Positions 51,023 through 63,477 of a stretch of 64,000 nt of DNA are shown piece after piece (the first letter of the stretch is position 1; the number at the start of each line of letters is the position of its first letter). The stretch comes from Pipra filicauda (Eukaryota > Chordata > Aves > Passeriformes > Pipridae). Made by a program: the position numbers and the translations under genes. The stretch lies in NCBI RefSeq assembly GCF_003945595.2, contig NW_024104376.1:1488001-1552000 (forward strand). The letters run 5' to 3'. The notes beneath the pieces are model-generated. The model searched no databases, was not told the DNA's origin, and saw nothing but the letters and a program-made list of their open reading frames with translations.

Positions 51023-52492
51023 CCTCTGACTACCACAGGTCATTAACTATGTAAGCCAGACTCCTACGTGAGAGGAAAGGACCCAAAAAAGATACCTGTT
51101 TTACATGGTGGGTGGAAGTCATGTCATTGCTTTTAGAGAAGAAAAGCCTCCAAATGTGGAACTTACATTTTCCATGGTCTGATAAGAGGCTGCTTTTGAA
51201 ACAGTCTTTCCTTTAAGCAAGTAGAGCACAACAAAATACAAAATGCTACAAGATGAGAATGAAAGTTATTTACACCAAGATATTTGCAATGACCCTCAGC
51301 AGAACCAAATTGCTCATCACCAGGAAGCTGAGACTGATACATAGCACTGCATATGCAAGTACTCTTCTAAGCACCTCATTCCGCTTAACTGGCAGCAACC
51401 ACCTTTCCTGCATGTTGCTTTTTGTCTCTGTCTTGGTTGGGAGTAGGGTCTGGCTATAATTGTGGAGAAATTGTGTCAGATTTGAGGAAGGAGATGGCTT
51501 TTCCTGGCAATTTAGGGGTTCATCGGTATCACAGGAGTTTCCTAAACAGAGATCCACGTTGTTGGGAAGCACATGTTCATCATCTGCCAGCAGTGTAAGG
51601 TCATTCATCTGAATTTGTCTAGTGAGTGGGAGACCTGACCTGGCTATGGGCACAGGCAGCATGGGTGTCTGCAGTGTGCTCCCCAGAGCCAGCAGCAGTA
51701 CTTGTATGGGGTCTGTTTGCACATGGCAAACAGAACGTGGCATTTTGACAGGGGATGCCTGAGGTTTGCCTCCTTGGTTCATCAGGGTACTGAACCGTGT
51801 GAGTTAAGCCAACGGCTGACTCTTCCTGTGCTTAAAACTAGAGCTGCCCTGAAGTGCCTTGGACATCAGATTTGTTTGGTATTCTCTGGCTGAGTTTGGA
51901 GGACACTGGGTGTTCAGGTCCTCTGAAAATTTATGTGGCAGTTTTTGGGGGTGGCTTTGTTTTGAAAGAGGTGTGTTAAAATTCCTGCTTCTGGAAATGT
52001 TGAGGTGAATGTTTCTGTTTCATTGCTGTGCAAGTATTCAGTATGGTGGGCTGCAAGACACTGCTTTGTACCCCAAACCCAGCTTTTGGGCTTCCTTTGA
52101 TAGTGTCTGGCACTATAGCTCAAGAGTTTCCATTCAGGAAGTGAATATTTTTAATTGTTACGGTTATAAGCCAAACCTGATGTTTTAAAAGACAAAATTA
52201 CTGGATACTGAAGCTTTTCCTAGTGGTGCAAAGGTTCACACTGTATAAGCAGTGTCAGTCTAGCTGACTTGAAGGGATAGCTGTTGAGCTCACTGATGTG
52301 TAGACGAGTGGATATAGGGAAACGAGGGCAGGAGAGAACAGCAGAGTTTGGGAGGCACAGGTAAAACCATGCTGTGAGAGGGAGACGTTACGTTAATCTG
52401 CTTGTAGTGTTTTATCTTTTCATCTGTGTTTCTCCTTGGGGAACGTGAAGATACACAGAGAAGCCCTTGGGGGGGAAAGGAAAGAGGTACAG

Positions 52493-52556
52493 TGACTCAT
52501 CAACTTCATAAATCACAAACCATATGCGGTTTTTCTAACGCATCATGAATGAGTCA
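52493..52556. promoter_or_regulatory. AP-1 and RUNX motif cluster
   Basis: tgactca at 52493-52499 and tgagtca at 52550-52556 are both exact AP-1 sites. Between them lie catatg (E-box, 52521-52526) and tgcggttt (RUNX consensus TGYGGTTT, 52525-52532). AP-1 and RUNX often act together in enhancers. This is motif-based inference. Confidence 0.35.
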
Positions 52557-53337
52557 AAGGGGGGAGGTGTGCAACTGTAGACAAACAGAGGTTACTAATG
52601 TTTTTTATTAATTATTGAGCTCCTTCCTCTCTTTTGGGACTTCTGTGGGCTTCTTCAGTGCTGCAGTTTTGTTGAATGAGGCTGATGCAAAGGCTGCTTC
52701 CCATACTGGACAAATAGAGTTGACCAAGCATCGCATAAGTCTGTGTGTATTGCTTGTCTTGTTCCGACATCCTGATCACGTAGATTTCTTCTTCTTTCTT
52801 TTTCCCCTCAAATCGGAACACTTCGTAGAATTGGTCACCAAATAGTCTCATGGCCTCAGCCTTCACTCACTCCCCTCCTGTTGGGTCCTTTGGGCACTTT
52901 TTTCCCTGTTTCCTGCTCTGATGTGTGCCCGTCAGAGCCAAGACGTAGGGGCTACTTGTTGAGAAGTGAAAGCTTTTATTTTTTGAGAAATTTAGAGCTT
53001 ATTTCTACCCTGTAGCCATGCAAGAGGGATGCCCAGAATGTGCATCTGCAAAATCTGTGAAAGCGTTTGTGAGTGCCTTGATCATTTTATTTGGAAAAAG
53101 TTGACACTCAACTGACTAAAGTTGTGCTGTGACTCCCAGAGCAGAAAAATGTGATGAGGGAGCTAAGCAGTGTGAGAAGTACTAAATCAGGAAAACTTCT
53201 GTACTGTTGCTTATGTTTCGTAAGCATGTGGAGTAAAGAAATCAAGTGTCTTGATTCTGTCATAGCCCATCTTCTTTCTGTTTTGGAGGCATTTAACTGA
53301 TAGCATCTCCATGATAACAAAAAATCTGATGAGAGAG

Positions 53338-53369
53338 ACTGTGTGTGTGTGTATATAAAATATATATAG
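53338..53369. repeat. (GT)n(TA)n microsatellite
   Basis: About seven GT units run into tataaaatatatata. An ordinary compound dinucleotide repeat. Confidence 0.9.
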
Positions 53370-53861
53370 TAATATCAAAGTGTACCCTGTCTAGGTGGCA
53401 GTATTATGGAATGATGGGTGACACAAAGGAGAAAGGGGACCAGACGTCGCTGTTAAGATGTTTGATCTAAAGAAATGGGAAATGATTACTAAAAATTGTT
53501 GTAAGCAAAGAATACTTGTTTTAACACAACCCCCTTTCCCAGAAAAAAAAAAATCACTCTTTAAAAGCATATCTGAAGAGAAATACAGCTGAATGTTTTA
53601 TTAGAATAAACTGGTTTTTTCCTGCATAAAATCAAAGAAGGATACATCCAGGTTTTACTCACATAGCTGAAGATAGTGTCTATAGATAACTTTTGGGTTG
53701 TATCTGTGAGTCTTGTCCTCCCACTATGTGGTGCTGGATAAAAACTCAATATGAAAAATTACTTAAATCCAGTGACTTTAATCCAGTCTAATTATGAGAA
53801 TTCAGTGAGTTGCAGAGACAAGTAATTAAACTAATTAGAATGGATGTTTTTATAGCACTTC

Positions 53862-53909
53862 TATTTCTCTCTTAAGAACTCTGTTGGTCTTTATTTCTCT
53901 CTTATGAAC
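53862..53909. repeat. 18-base direct repeat, 30-base period
   Basis: 'tatttctctcttaagaac' is repeated 30 bases later as 'tatttctctcttatgaac', one mismatch. It is a small local duplication. Confidence 0.9.
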
Positions 53910-56900
53910 ATGCAAGTACCCACCCTAGGAGTAAACACTACTGATTAAAGGAGATAATTTTGATAGGGTATGTGACTATTATATTGGAACTCATTGCCCC
54001 TGGAAGCCACCAAGGGAGGGTGTTGGAGAGAGGTTCACTCCCCGTGCAGGTGTTGAGAACATTTGCTGATGTATCTGACTGTACCTTGCATGGGTGGTTC
54101 ATGCATCTTCTTGGTTGGAAGAGGTCAGTCCGTATTTCTCCTTCCCAAAGCAGACAGCAAGACCCCAGGAGTGCGCCCACTGTCACCTTCTGAGCTTTGA
54201 GTGTGTACAGTCAGAGGTGCTACTGGGATTTTGGGTCCTTTTGTGTCCCTGAGCATCTGTGACTCCAGAGGAGGGCACCAGCTAAGCCACGTGTTCATCA
54301 AGACATAGATGCAGGTGCCTCTGACAGACACACACACTACAAAGAAAAAAAGCTTTTCCCAGGCTGCACCACTATCACGACCCAGTGGGAGCTGCAGCAC
54401 TTGCTGATCACGTTTGCTCACCTGCCCCGTTTTGTGTGCAAGCTGTGTGTTTTCAGCCCTTTTTTGGAGGAGAAAGCAGTGGCTGGGAAGCAAGGAAACC
54501 TGGATTTTGTCCCCACCTTGGCACTTCAGTTCTCTCCCTCCTGCCCACTGTTTGCCCCATGTGCTCCAGTGTGTACCCTCCTGGAGAAGGACCATCTCCT
54601 GCCTACCCTGAGATTAAGGCTGCTGTTATATGTGGAGTAAGTGACTTGCTACAATATGAATATTCTTTCAGGGCCTGAACCAGTTTGTAAAGTGCTGTTT
54701 TTCGTCAAAGTGGATTATTCTATCACTTTTCCAGAGAGCAAAAAAAGCTATAAAGCCAGATCTAATCCAGTTTTTAGCCTGAACTTAAGCCTACATTTAA
54801 AAAAGGAAAAAAAAGTACAAGTCAGTGATTGCAGATTGGTATTTATAATAGAAAATTCACAGCACACAGTGTTCAACTTCGCCTTCTCTGGGAAGAGGTT
54901 GGCCTCTCATGTTCATCCCACCATTTTCCCCATGTCTTTGGCTTTGCAGCAGCATGAATAAAAACATTTTAGTTCAAAAGAATAGCCTGTGAGTAGAGTA
55001 CTTTGAAATAAACCTATTGCGTGGTCCTGCCACACAACCTATTTTGGTCAAGCCTAAGAGGTTTTTTTTTCACAAATACCTGTGTTTTTCAGAGGAAATT
55101 TCTCTGTTTCTACACAGTGGTTGCATCACAGCTAATTTGTTAACATTAAAAGGCAGCTTTCACGTGATTAATTAAGGCATGCGCTTCTTCGGGTTTTCTA
55201 CAACTGTTGGTGTCTTTTGAAACCTGTTTCATCCAACCCTCAGCCCACCTCCACCAAAACCTCGGATTTTTTAAGTGTTTTTACAGAGTCTGTCCGTGAC
55301 TGTGCTATAGAGGTGCATGGCAGAGGTGGGATGTGTGCTGGATTTGCTTCTTCCCCCATTCCTGTGTTGGCACGCAGTTTCACAGGACATGTTGCTGGGG
55401 GAGTCAGGAGTCCTGGAAGCAGTTTGGTTTACTGATGGCCTTTGAAAGGTGTGAGTCTCTCGTCCTTAAAAGAAAGAAAAATTATCAATTGCTACTTCTC
55501 TGTAGACAAAAATTCATGGCCACAGCACCCTGCTACAAATAGCTATGTGGGAATTACTTTTATAATTAGAAATGTCTACACCAACATATGCAAATTGAAA
55601 ATGTATAGCACTTTCAATTTTATTTTTTCCATATGCCTGCAAAAATTATTGCTGTAATGATCTGTATACCTCTCCATTAACTGTGGTTTACTCAGCTTGC
55701 AAAGAACTGCAGGAGTGTTGAAGCTCTAGGCTGCTCTGACTTAAATGCTTTTTTAAAAGCTCTGCCCTAGTTCACAAAACCTGTCTTTCTTTCTATGGTT
55801 TTCTTTTGTAAATTGTTACAGTCCTAATCCATCATGCAGCAATTATTTGCCCTGGTTAGCTTCTGCTTATTCTGCTGCATATAATTAAGCGATGTTTTAA
55901 GTGTTTTATCACAGTGGAGAGCAACAGCATGTTTTTTGCTGTGCTAGCTGATGTGCTTTTTGATATTACTGTAGCAGCTGCATGCTGAAAACAGTTGTAA
56001 GGAAGGAAGAACATCACCCTAGGCAAGTTCCTTTTTTGCACCGTGAAATGTGTATTTCACCTCTCATCCTTGTATTTGTAGGAAAAAATATTACTGCAAC
56101 CTTAGTGAATGTGAGTTCAGTGTCTCTGATATGGAGCATGATAATAGCTCAGCTCTGTGCTGCATGTGTTTGCATTGCTGCAGCCTTTGTGGGTGAAGAG
56201 CAGATGGTCATGGGGTGTTATGATGCTGTCAAGTAATGTCCATTAGTTTCTACTCTGCTCTGCTCTGAACTCTATGAGCATGACTTCTGGTCAGCTATGC
56301 AGGTTGAAGTCAAGTGTTAAAAGCAGAGATGCTCACAGGGACACACAAACTTGGAAGGTTGTGGGAGGGAGAGGATACCATCAGAGCTAACCAGAAATGA
56401 AGAGACGAGTGAGATCCGTCGTGGTGTGGTTGGTCACGTGCCCTGGAAGGGGTGGAAAATTCTTCAGCTCAAGAAAAAGGTGGTACAGGTGGTATCTCTG
56501 CTTTAAAAGCAATCTGTGGTGTTTGCAAGGCAGTGGGCAGCAGGACCTGGCTGGCATGTGAGGGCAGAGTGTGGCATCCGTGTTGAGGTTTGCTGAGATC
56601 CACTTAGTGAGTGATAAAGTGGGGATAGTGCTACAAAAGAACCCACGGACTGAAAGATTTGTGCCCAGCAAGTCCTTGCTTGAGCTCTGTGCTGTGCACT
56701 TCCTCTGTCATTTCTGCTGTGTCCCTGGGCCGGGAAAGGGGTGTGGGAAAGCTGTAAGGAGGAGTTTGTATCTTTGTGATATTGAATGTCATGTTCAGAC
56801 AGGGGGTGTGTGTTAAATTACATGGGTGGAATTTGCACTTGCTTGTCCTGCATAGCAGAGAGGATGCTGTTTGTGGAGACTGAGCTCCTAAGCAGTAAAA

Positions 56901-57338
56901 CAATAAAATACTTCCCCCCTCTTTAAACATCAGCCAGCCCTTGCGAGTGAACACCCCTGTATTTCTATGCCTGTTCACAGGTATCCTTGTGGTAGTGGTT
57001 TTCCCATTGTTCATTTTTTCAAATAAGACCAGGTACTGGGAACTCTCTGCCAGCACAGGCAGAGCAAACCCAACACAGTGAGATGAAAAATAAGAAAGAT
57101 TTTATTGGCAAATTACACAAGTGTCTGTTAAGTAGTTTTGAGGGTTTTTTTCTGATTGGTTTACTTGTCTTTAAAAGCAAGGTATATCTGTGAGAAGCAA
57201 AGATCCATTTGCACCGGCTGGGGGGTTCAACCTGTTTCAGCCTCTGTATTACTTTATTCCAGCCCTAAGCTGTAAGCAAGATGCAGCACAAAGTCGTGAC
57301 GTTTCTGGTGCGCTTTTTCCTTTCTGCAAAAGTTAAGG

Positions 57339-57398
57339 TTTTTAATTTGACATCTCTTCAAATTTGGCTTTTTAATTTGACATGTTTTCAAATTTGGT
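57339..57398. repeat. Two-copy 30-base tandem repeat
   Basis: Two adjacent 30-base units share 'tttttaatttgacat' and 'caaatttgg', differing at a few central bases. A recent tandem duplication is the simplest origin. Confidence 0.92.
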
Positions 57399-57740
57399 GG
57401 TTTTTTAGACAGCCTTTCTCAGACTCAGTCATGTTTTGGGGTATTAGGGAAAACAGGCAACATCTCACCCTGTGTCCTCACTGTCCTACCACTTCCCCAA
57501 CCACAGGTTTCAGGGTTTTGACTGATGCTTTGTGCTACCAAGCTGTGTCCCAGCTGCCATGGAAAATTCCTGCTCTGCCATCACTTTGGAGGAACCTGTG
57601 GGAACACCACTGCAGAAAAGGAGTTCAGTTTCTACACAAATATTTGCCTTTTGTTGTGGGGGAAGTAGGATATAAAACTAGCTATGTGCACAAGGTAAAG
57701 ATGAGAGAGAGTGAAAAGATTTCAGTATTCAGCAAGAGAA

Positions 57741-57774
57741 AGGTGGCATAGCTGCTGGGAGGTGGCATAGCTGC
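57741..57774. repeat. 15-base direct repeat separated by 4 bases
   Basis: 'aggtggcatagctgc' occurs twice with 'tggg' between. A perfect short duplication. Confidence 0.95.
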
Positions 57775-58435
57775 ACAGGCAAAAGTTTTCCAGTGCCGTC
57801 CAGGCCCAAAACACATGGTCTCTTTTCCCTGTGTGATTCTCTCCCCCAGTTTCCCAAATCTGGGGACCAGGTGACCAGAGAGGAAATTTGGCATTTCCTC
57901 AGTCATGCACAGAGTTGCCATCGAGGTCCCGCTTCAGTCTCTGAGCCATTTTAACAGGAGTTTGATAGATCACAGAACTGTGGCTGGATTATTTCATTAA
58001 TTAAACAAATTTCAGAAATTAAAGCCAGATTAGGGCCTCACTCATAACTGCTGAGACACACTTTTGGGGAGATAGTTTTAAAAGAACATGTTGCCTCTGA
58101 CTTGTGTGTTCCCATCCCGGATGGCTTTGCTAAAGCAAAACAAATGGAAAGTTTTTGTTCCTGCACATGGGTTCTCTGAGGTGCGGTTTAGACCTCATTC
58201 ACAATGACACATTCTGCTTGGAGCCAAGCACTTTTGTTTTTCACCTGGTTGCCTTTTTCTGTTTTGTGAATTTGCTCATTTAAAAAGAAAATTCAAAAAA
58301 ATTAGTTGTTTTTATTTTTTCCAACCCCCTGCAGTATGGGAAGATGAGCAAAAGATGTGGCGGGTGAGGGCTGACTTCCCCCCCATGCCCAGGGGGTAAT
58401 GGCTGCTCACAGGGCCAGCTGCTGACAGCACCCCT

Positions 58436-58462
58436 GCACTCCACGCCTGTGGCACTCCACGC
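58436..58462. repeat. 11-base direct repeat, 16-base period
   Basis: 'gcactccacgc' occurs twice, separated by 'ctgtg'. A perfect short duplication within a GC-rich segment. Confidence 0.9.
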
Positions 58463-59705
58463 TGGCAGCAGCCCTACAAAGAGGTCATTTGTCCAGGGTC
58501 TTGTCCATAACAAAACAATAATAATAGACTGAACAGAGTCAGCTCTAGGGATAGAGGTTGACCTAACCATGGTGCAGCCCTATTCATTGAACATCAGATA
58601 TGGATTTTGCTCCTTGACAGGATATATGTGCTGTGGACACAGCTCAGGTGATGAAGTGTAGCTTGGGTTCCCATCAGGATGTGCTGGTTGCTAAGCCATT
58701 ACTGTAGGGTAACCTCCCTGCAAATATTGGTAGTCTTTGCCATCTGTAAGTAAAGTCCAAAGGTTTGTGGGGTCAGGTTTGCCTGCCTGCTGAATTCCAG
58801 TGGACTGACAGCCTGAGAGAGCTGCCTCACTCCTGAATTGGAGGAGCTGAAGTAGCATCATTTAGCAGCTTTGTCAGGAGCAACACCATGTATTTAAAAC
58901 TGTCTGCTGGGGCTTTGATGTTCTGGCAAGCAGCTCACGTTTGAAAGCTGTGAGATGCTTCTTATGCTTTCTCTAATGTCCTCAGATGGGATGTGGCAGG
59001 ACCTGCAAATGTATATGATGCAGCTCCCAGGGATCTGTCATGGGGAGGGGGACCCATCCTCCTTTGAAATTGTGTATTGTTTTATGCCAAATGACATCCC
59101 TACTGAGGTCCTGGAAGGACCATAGCTTGGAGGTCCCAATAAACTCATCTTGCTTATGCAGCTGCTGGGCCTCTTTTCCTCCCCGTCTTTCAGGGTGTGG
59201 GTTGAAGGGACAGAGACAGTCTCTATATGGTTATGAGCACCCAGAACTGCACATCTTGGACTAAAAGTCATTTGTTTTTTTTACTGACCTCCAGAAAGCA
59301 GCATTTGACTTGAGCTTGATTTCTATGGTGGATAGTGATTCTTGTGTGGCAGAAAAAACTATTCAAAATATAGGGTTAGAAACCAGCAATTAGACATGCA
59401 GAAAACCACTATGTGGAATAGAAGATGTAAGAGAAACAACAATCTGTACAATTTTCTAGAAAAACTGTAGCAAACAGACTTTTTTATGTTTCCACCCACT
59501 TATATATGTTTTGGAGGGACCTTGGCCCTTCCTCTGTATGAGAACATCCTTGTTTGGGGCCAGTCCTCCTGTCCTGAGAAGAGTTGGGAGATCAGCTCAG
59601 CAACTGAGTGCAGCAGAGAGCTTGCTGAGTATCCAGAGACTGAGGAATTCAGAACATTAAGTCTGACTTTTAAGAAACCTTTGACTGATTCAAAGTTGTA
59701 ACCTA

Positions 59706-60412
59706 GATCGTAGACTATCCCAGGATATGCTGAGTTGGAAGGGATCCATAAGGATTATCAAGTCCAACTCCTGGCCCTGCACAGGACCATCCCCAATAGT
59801 CACACCGTGTTCCCAAAGAGTATCGTGCAAATGCTTCTTCAACTCTGTCCCACTTGGTGCTGTGATCACTTCCCTGGGGAGCCTGTTCCAGTGCTTAGCC
59901 ACCCACTGGGTGAAAAACCTTTTTCTAATATCTAACCTAAACCTTCCCTGACACAACTTCAGGCCATTCCCTTGAGTTCTGTCACTGGTCACCACAGAGA
60001 AGAGATCAGTGCCTGCCCCTCCTCTTCCCCTCAGGAGGAAGTTGTAACTGCAATGAGGTCTCCCCTCAGTCTCCTCTTCTCCAGGCTAAACAGACCAAAT
60101 GCCCTCAGCCGCTCCTCATACGGCTTCCTCTCAAGGTCTTTCACCATCTTCATTGCCCTCCTTTGGACACTCTCTAATGGCTTAATATCTTTCTTACATT
60201 GTGGTGCCTAAAACTGCCACAATATTCAAGGTGAGGCCACCCCAGTGCAGAGCAAAATGAGACAATCCCCTTCCTCGACCAACTGGTGATTCTTTCCCCA
60301 GTTTGTACATACATCCAGGGTTGCCCCATCTCAGGTACAGAATCCAACACCACCTTTTGTTGAACTTCATATAGTTCGTGATTGCCTAGTCCTCTGATTT
60401 ATCAAGGTCTTC
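59706..60412 (-). mobile_element. CR1 LINE, 5'-truncated copy
   Basis: The + strand begins with 'caggatatgctgagttggaa' followed by 'aggattatcaagtccaactc' and 'ctggccctgcacaggaccat', the antisense 3' end of a CR1 subfamily different from the 19969 copy. It continues through 'ggagcctgttccagtgctta', 'ctcctcttctccaggctaaa' and 'cctttggacactctctaatg', fading around 60412. The extreme terminal 'attctatg' repeats are decayed. About 700 bases remain of a full element of about 4.5 kb. Confidence 0.95.
59712..59995 (-). pseudogene. CR1 ORF2 C-terminal remnant
   Basis: The minus-strand frame contains [25 protein letters not shown] and [13 protein letters not shown], the conserved tail of CR1 ORF2. The frame is broken upstream of this piece and no catalytic domain is present, so it is a dead fragment. 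Confidence 0.88.
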
Positions 60413-62124
60413 TTCTCCACTCTTCCATCCCATTGTTTTATCTTTTTGTTCTTAGCCTTTCTTCTTGTGGAGGAGGGGGGATATTCAGTGAAATATAAAT
60501 AAGCCTTGCTCTGTCTTTGATGTCTTTCGAATTTTCTTCCTTTTGCTGATGTTGCCACATGAATTTTGCACGAGGTCATACATTAGAAAAGGAGCAGACC
60601 ATTAGGTACAGCTGTGGCCTGGGAGAGAGAGCAAGCCACAGGGGAGCATCCTGGGAGCCATGGCTCCATCCGCATCTTCATTGCCGTGGCCCAGGGCACT
60701 GCCTTACACCTCCCTTCCCTCATCTGAGAAAGTCGGTGTCACAAATGTAGTGGGATCTCCAGGGAAGAGTGGGGTGACCTGATCACCTTCACTCTGTTTC
60801 CAGCAGCAGCTAGGCTTTCAGAGCCCATTCTGCCCCTTTCTCTTATCTTTTGACCTGTTTCAGCCAAATTTACTATAAGGGAAGAAGCTTCAAAGATAAT
60901 TCATTTTCTGCAAGTGTGATTAAACATTGGTGACCAGGAAGATGGGTGTTTGGACAGTTGTGTGTTTGTCTCTAGCTTCTGGTCCTTTCTTAAGTGGGAC
61001 AGAGCAAGACGCAGATCACTGCCAAAATATCTGAGGGAAGATAATTGTGAGGGGAAGCAGAAGGGAATTTTGAAGGAAGAGATGGAAATGATAGGGAATA
61101 TTCTGTGTAATCCAGTTTAAAGGTCAGTCAGCACAAATCTACAGAAAACCAGGCATCATTTCTTCCACTGTTCATCTGCTTGTTTATTATTAAAAGGCAG
61201 AAGGAAAAAAGGGAAACAGAAGAGGAAATTTTGGCTCAGAGGTGCTGACGCTTTGGGGAATGGTGATGACAACACTGGTGATCCCAGTTTGGAGGGAAAT
61301 GGCACTCTAATCCTGACCAAGGCAGAGCCATAAGCCCGTGGGCAGCCCCATCTCTGTTTCATGGAGCTCAGCAAAGATGCTCCATTTCCCAGAGAAGCAC
61401 ACTAGGAGCTTAAATGCACCCCTGAAAGTCAACCAATGGTCTCATGCTTCATCACATCAGAGCAAGTGTGCAGGAGCATCACTGGTCTCTGTCAGGGCTG
61501 GGCAGTGCAGGGGTGGCAGTGGCTGTGAGCACAAAGCACTGTACAGATATGCTGAGGCATCTGCACTGTAACAAAGTGTCTGCATGGCATCTTGTCTGTG
61601 GTGTGTTTGGTGTTTCACGGCTTGTGTTTTCACCAGAGCCTTATCTGTGAAGGTGCTGCATGGAGAATTCGCATATGAAGTGTTTTGTGTATGGAGAATT
61701 GCTTCACACTGGAGTTTGAGTACATGGAGCTGGAAGCTGCCATCCCTGCTCTTATTCCCAGCTGGAGGTGCTTCCTCTGGCAGTATATCATTTTGAGTTT
61801 CCATATATACAGAAGTGGTATGATCTGTGATAGGCAGAGCAGCAGAAATGTGCTCTAGAGACCTGCAGAGTATTCCTCAGCTACAGACAGAACCAAGAAG
61901 TTAGCTGCTGCTTTTACAGTGGCTATTTCTGACTCTCATGCCAGGGCTTAAGCAAGAGGAGAAGGCTCAGGGACAGCATTTGGGTGGTTATAAACTGCTG
62001 ATGTGTCCAGATGTAACTGCAGTGGAATTTTATTTCATTAGATCTTTATATCTTGTATTCTGATTGCAGCTTATAATTTACAGGCTTCACAAGGAGAAAA
62101 CCTGCATTTGGTTAGATATGAGAT
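60413..62124. other. Unique non-coding stretch, nothing recognised
   Basis: No gene or repeat is recognised between the two CR1 fragments. Open frames of 60-115 codons overlap on both strands near 61340-61800 without a recognisable domain. Confidence 0.6.
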
Positions 62125-62212
62125 GATAGACTCACAGAATGGTTTGTATTAGAAAGGATCTTCAGAGATCATCCAGTCCATCTCCCCTATAATGGGCAGG
62201 GACATCTTGCAT
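62125..62212 (-). mobile_element. CR1 LINE 3' terminal fragment
   Basis: 'agactcacagaatggtttgt' followed by 'agagatcatccagtccatct' and 'aatgggcagggacatcttgc' is the antisense CR1 3' terminus. The similarity is lost after about 62212. It is a short, old copy similar in type to the 1443-1715 fragment. Confidence 0.85.
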
Positions 62213-62994
62213 TGGATCTCTGTTTCAGATTCTCCATTTAGTACACTTCTACAGAAATCAGTGCAGACCTTACCCACTCGGCAAATCTCCACTTTCCAGC
62301 CTCCTCCAATTTGTAAACCTCAGTGCCTCTCCCATCCCATTCCAAGTACTTCTTGAGTTTTCCGTTAAGATTGGGAATTATTATGAAACCAGAGACCATC
62401 TGATCAGGAAGAATAGCAAATTGGATTCAGTGATAAATTAGAAAAAGCATCCTGTCAAATAGGAAAGTGACCTTTTTTTATCTTCTTTTGATTAATGAAA
62501 CTTTTGACAGCTAAATTCCTCTCTTTTGCTCCACCCACTCCTGATGAGTGCAGGTAGATCCTGAAACAACTGGTGTAGTTTTTCTTCATGCTTTTGTTTG
62601 ACTCATGTTGGCATCAGATCCTTTTGAAACTTATTTTACAGAATTCTTGCATTTGGGAACTTCCAAAACTACTTCAACATATGAATTGTGCTTTAAAATG
62701 TTTTGGGTTTTAGTTTTGTGTTTTTTCCTTTTTTAAATTCTGTAGAGAATAAAATGCACAAATTGGGACTTGGTGAGACTATCACAGGAAGGGACCATGT
62801 TTAAAAGGTATCTAAGGGCTTCTGATACCTTTGGTAGCTACCTCTGTCAATGTTGAGTGAAAAGTGGTGTTGTAAGGAAACTTTTCTTCCAGAAAAGACT
62901 TAATAGGCCTCCACAGATCGGCTGCAGTTTCTTTGAGCCCACTTTTCCTTAAGGCACAGACCTTAGGAAGTGTTGATTTACATTAACTCTTCTT

Positions 62995-63250
62995 TATGCC
63001 TTTACTTTTACAACCAAGGCAGCTTTATTTAGAAATCACCTGTCATTAGTAACCACAGTCACTTAGTAGACATATTTACAAGGTAAGTGACAGTGGGAAG
63101 TAATTAAGTTTAATATAAATCACACTCAATTTCAAATCTGCAGGCTTCAAAATAATAATTAATAGAAACTGCGGCTTCTATAAAAAGATGCAGTATTTAT
63201 AGCAGTATCTTCTTTCTTTTCCAGCTAAACACATTGAGTCTAGTGGAAAT
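62995..63250. promoter_or_regulatory. AT-rich, conserved-looking block upstream of the coding exon
   Basis: A repeat-free AT-rich block has many homeodomain-type cores (cattagtaac, agtaattaag, aataattaatag) and a TATA-like tataaaaag at 63180-63188. It also holds a consensus splice donor, aag|gtaagt at 63080-63088. Such blocks next to developmental-gene exons are often conserved. Function is not shown by the sequence alone. Confidence 0.35.
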
Positions 63251-63477
63251 TAAAATCCCCTGTCTGTTCATCTTATTTGTTTCAAAGTAATTTTCTTCCT
63301 GTGGTGCACTTCATTGCAATTTACCCACTGCTTTTATTCTTCATGGGGAGATCTTTGACTCTTAATATGATGATGGGGAGGAGGAAGAGTTTGTCATTAT
63401 CCAAAATACCCTTACAAATGCGCATACAAGCTGTGGCTTTCTGATAAATCTCTGTTAAATCAGTACCTGATAAGGTG

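Larger units (their letters stand above)
51023..59705. other. Unique non-coding stretch with small tandem duplications
   Basis: No known gene is recognised. It contains an AP-1/RUNX-like cluster at 52493-52556, a GT/TA repeat at 53338-53369, and short duplications at 53862, 57339, 57741 and 58436. A conserved-looking block lies at about 55840-55990. A 170-codon minus-strand frame (51270-51782) ends in a hydrophobic segment. Confidence 0.6.

Noticed and set aside
54000..54025. CTCF-like sequence (gccaccaagggagggt)
   Set aside because: It partly resembles the CTCF core but lacks the GGCGC part, so similarity is too weak.
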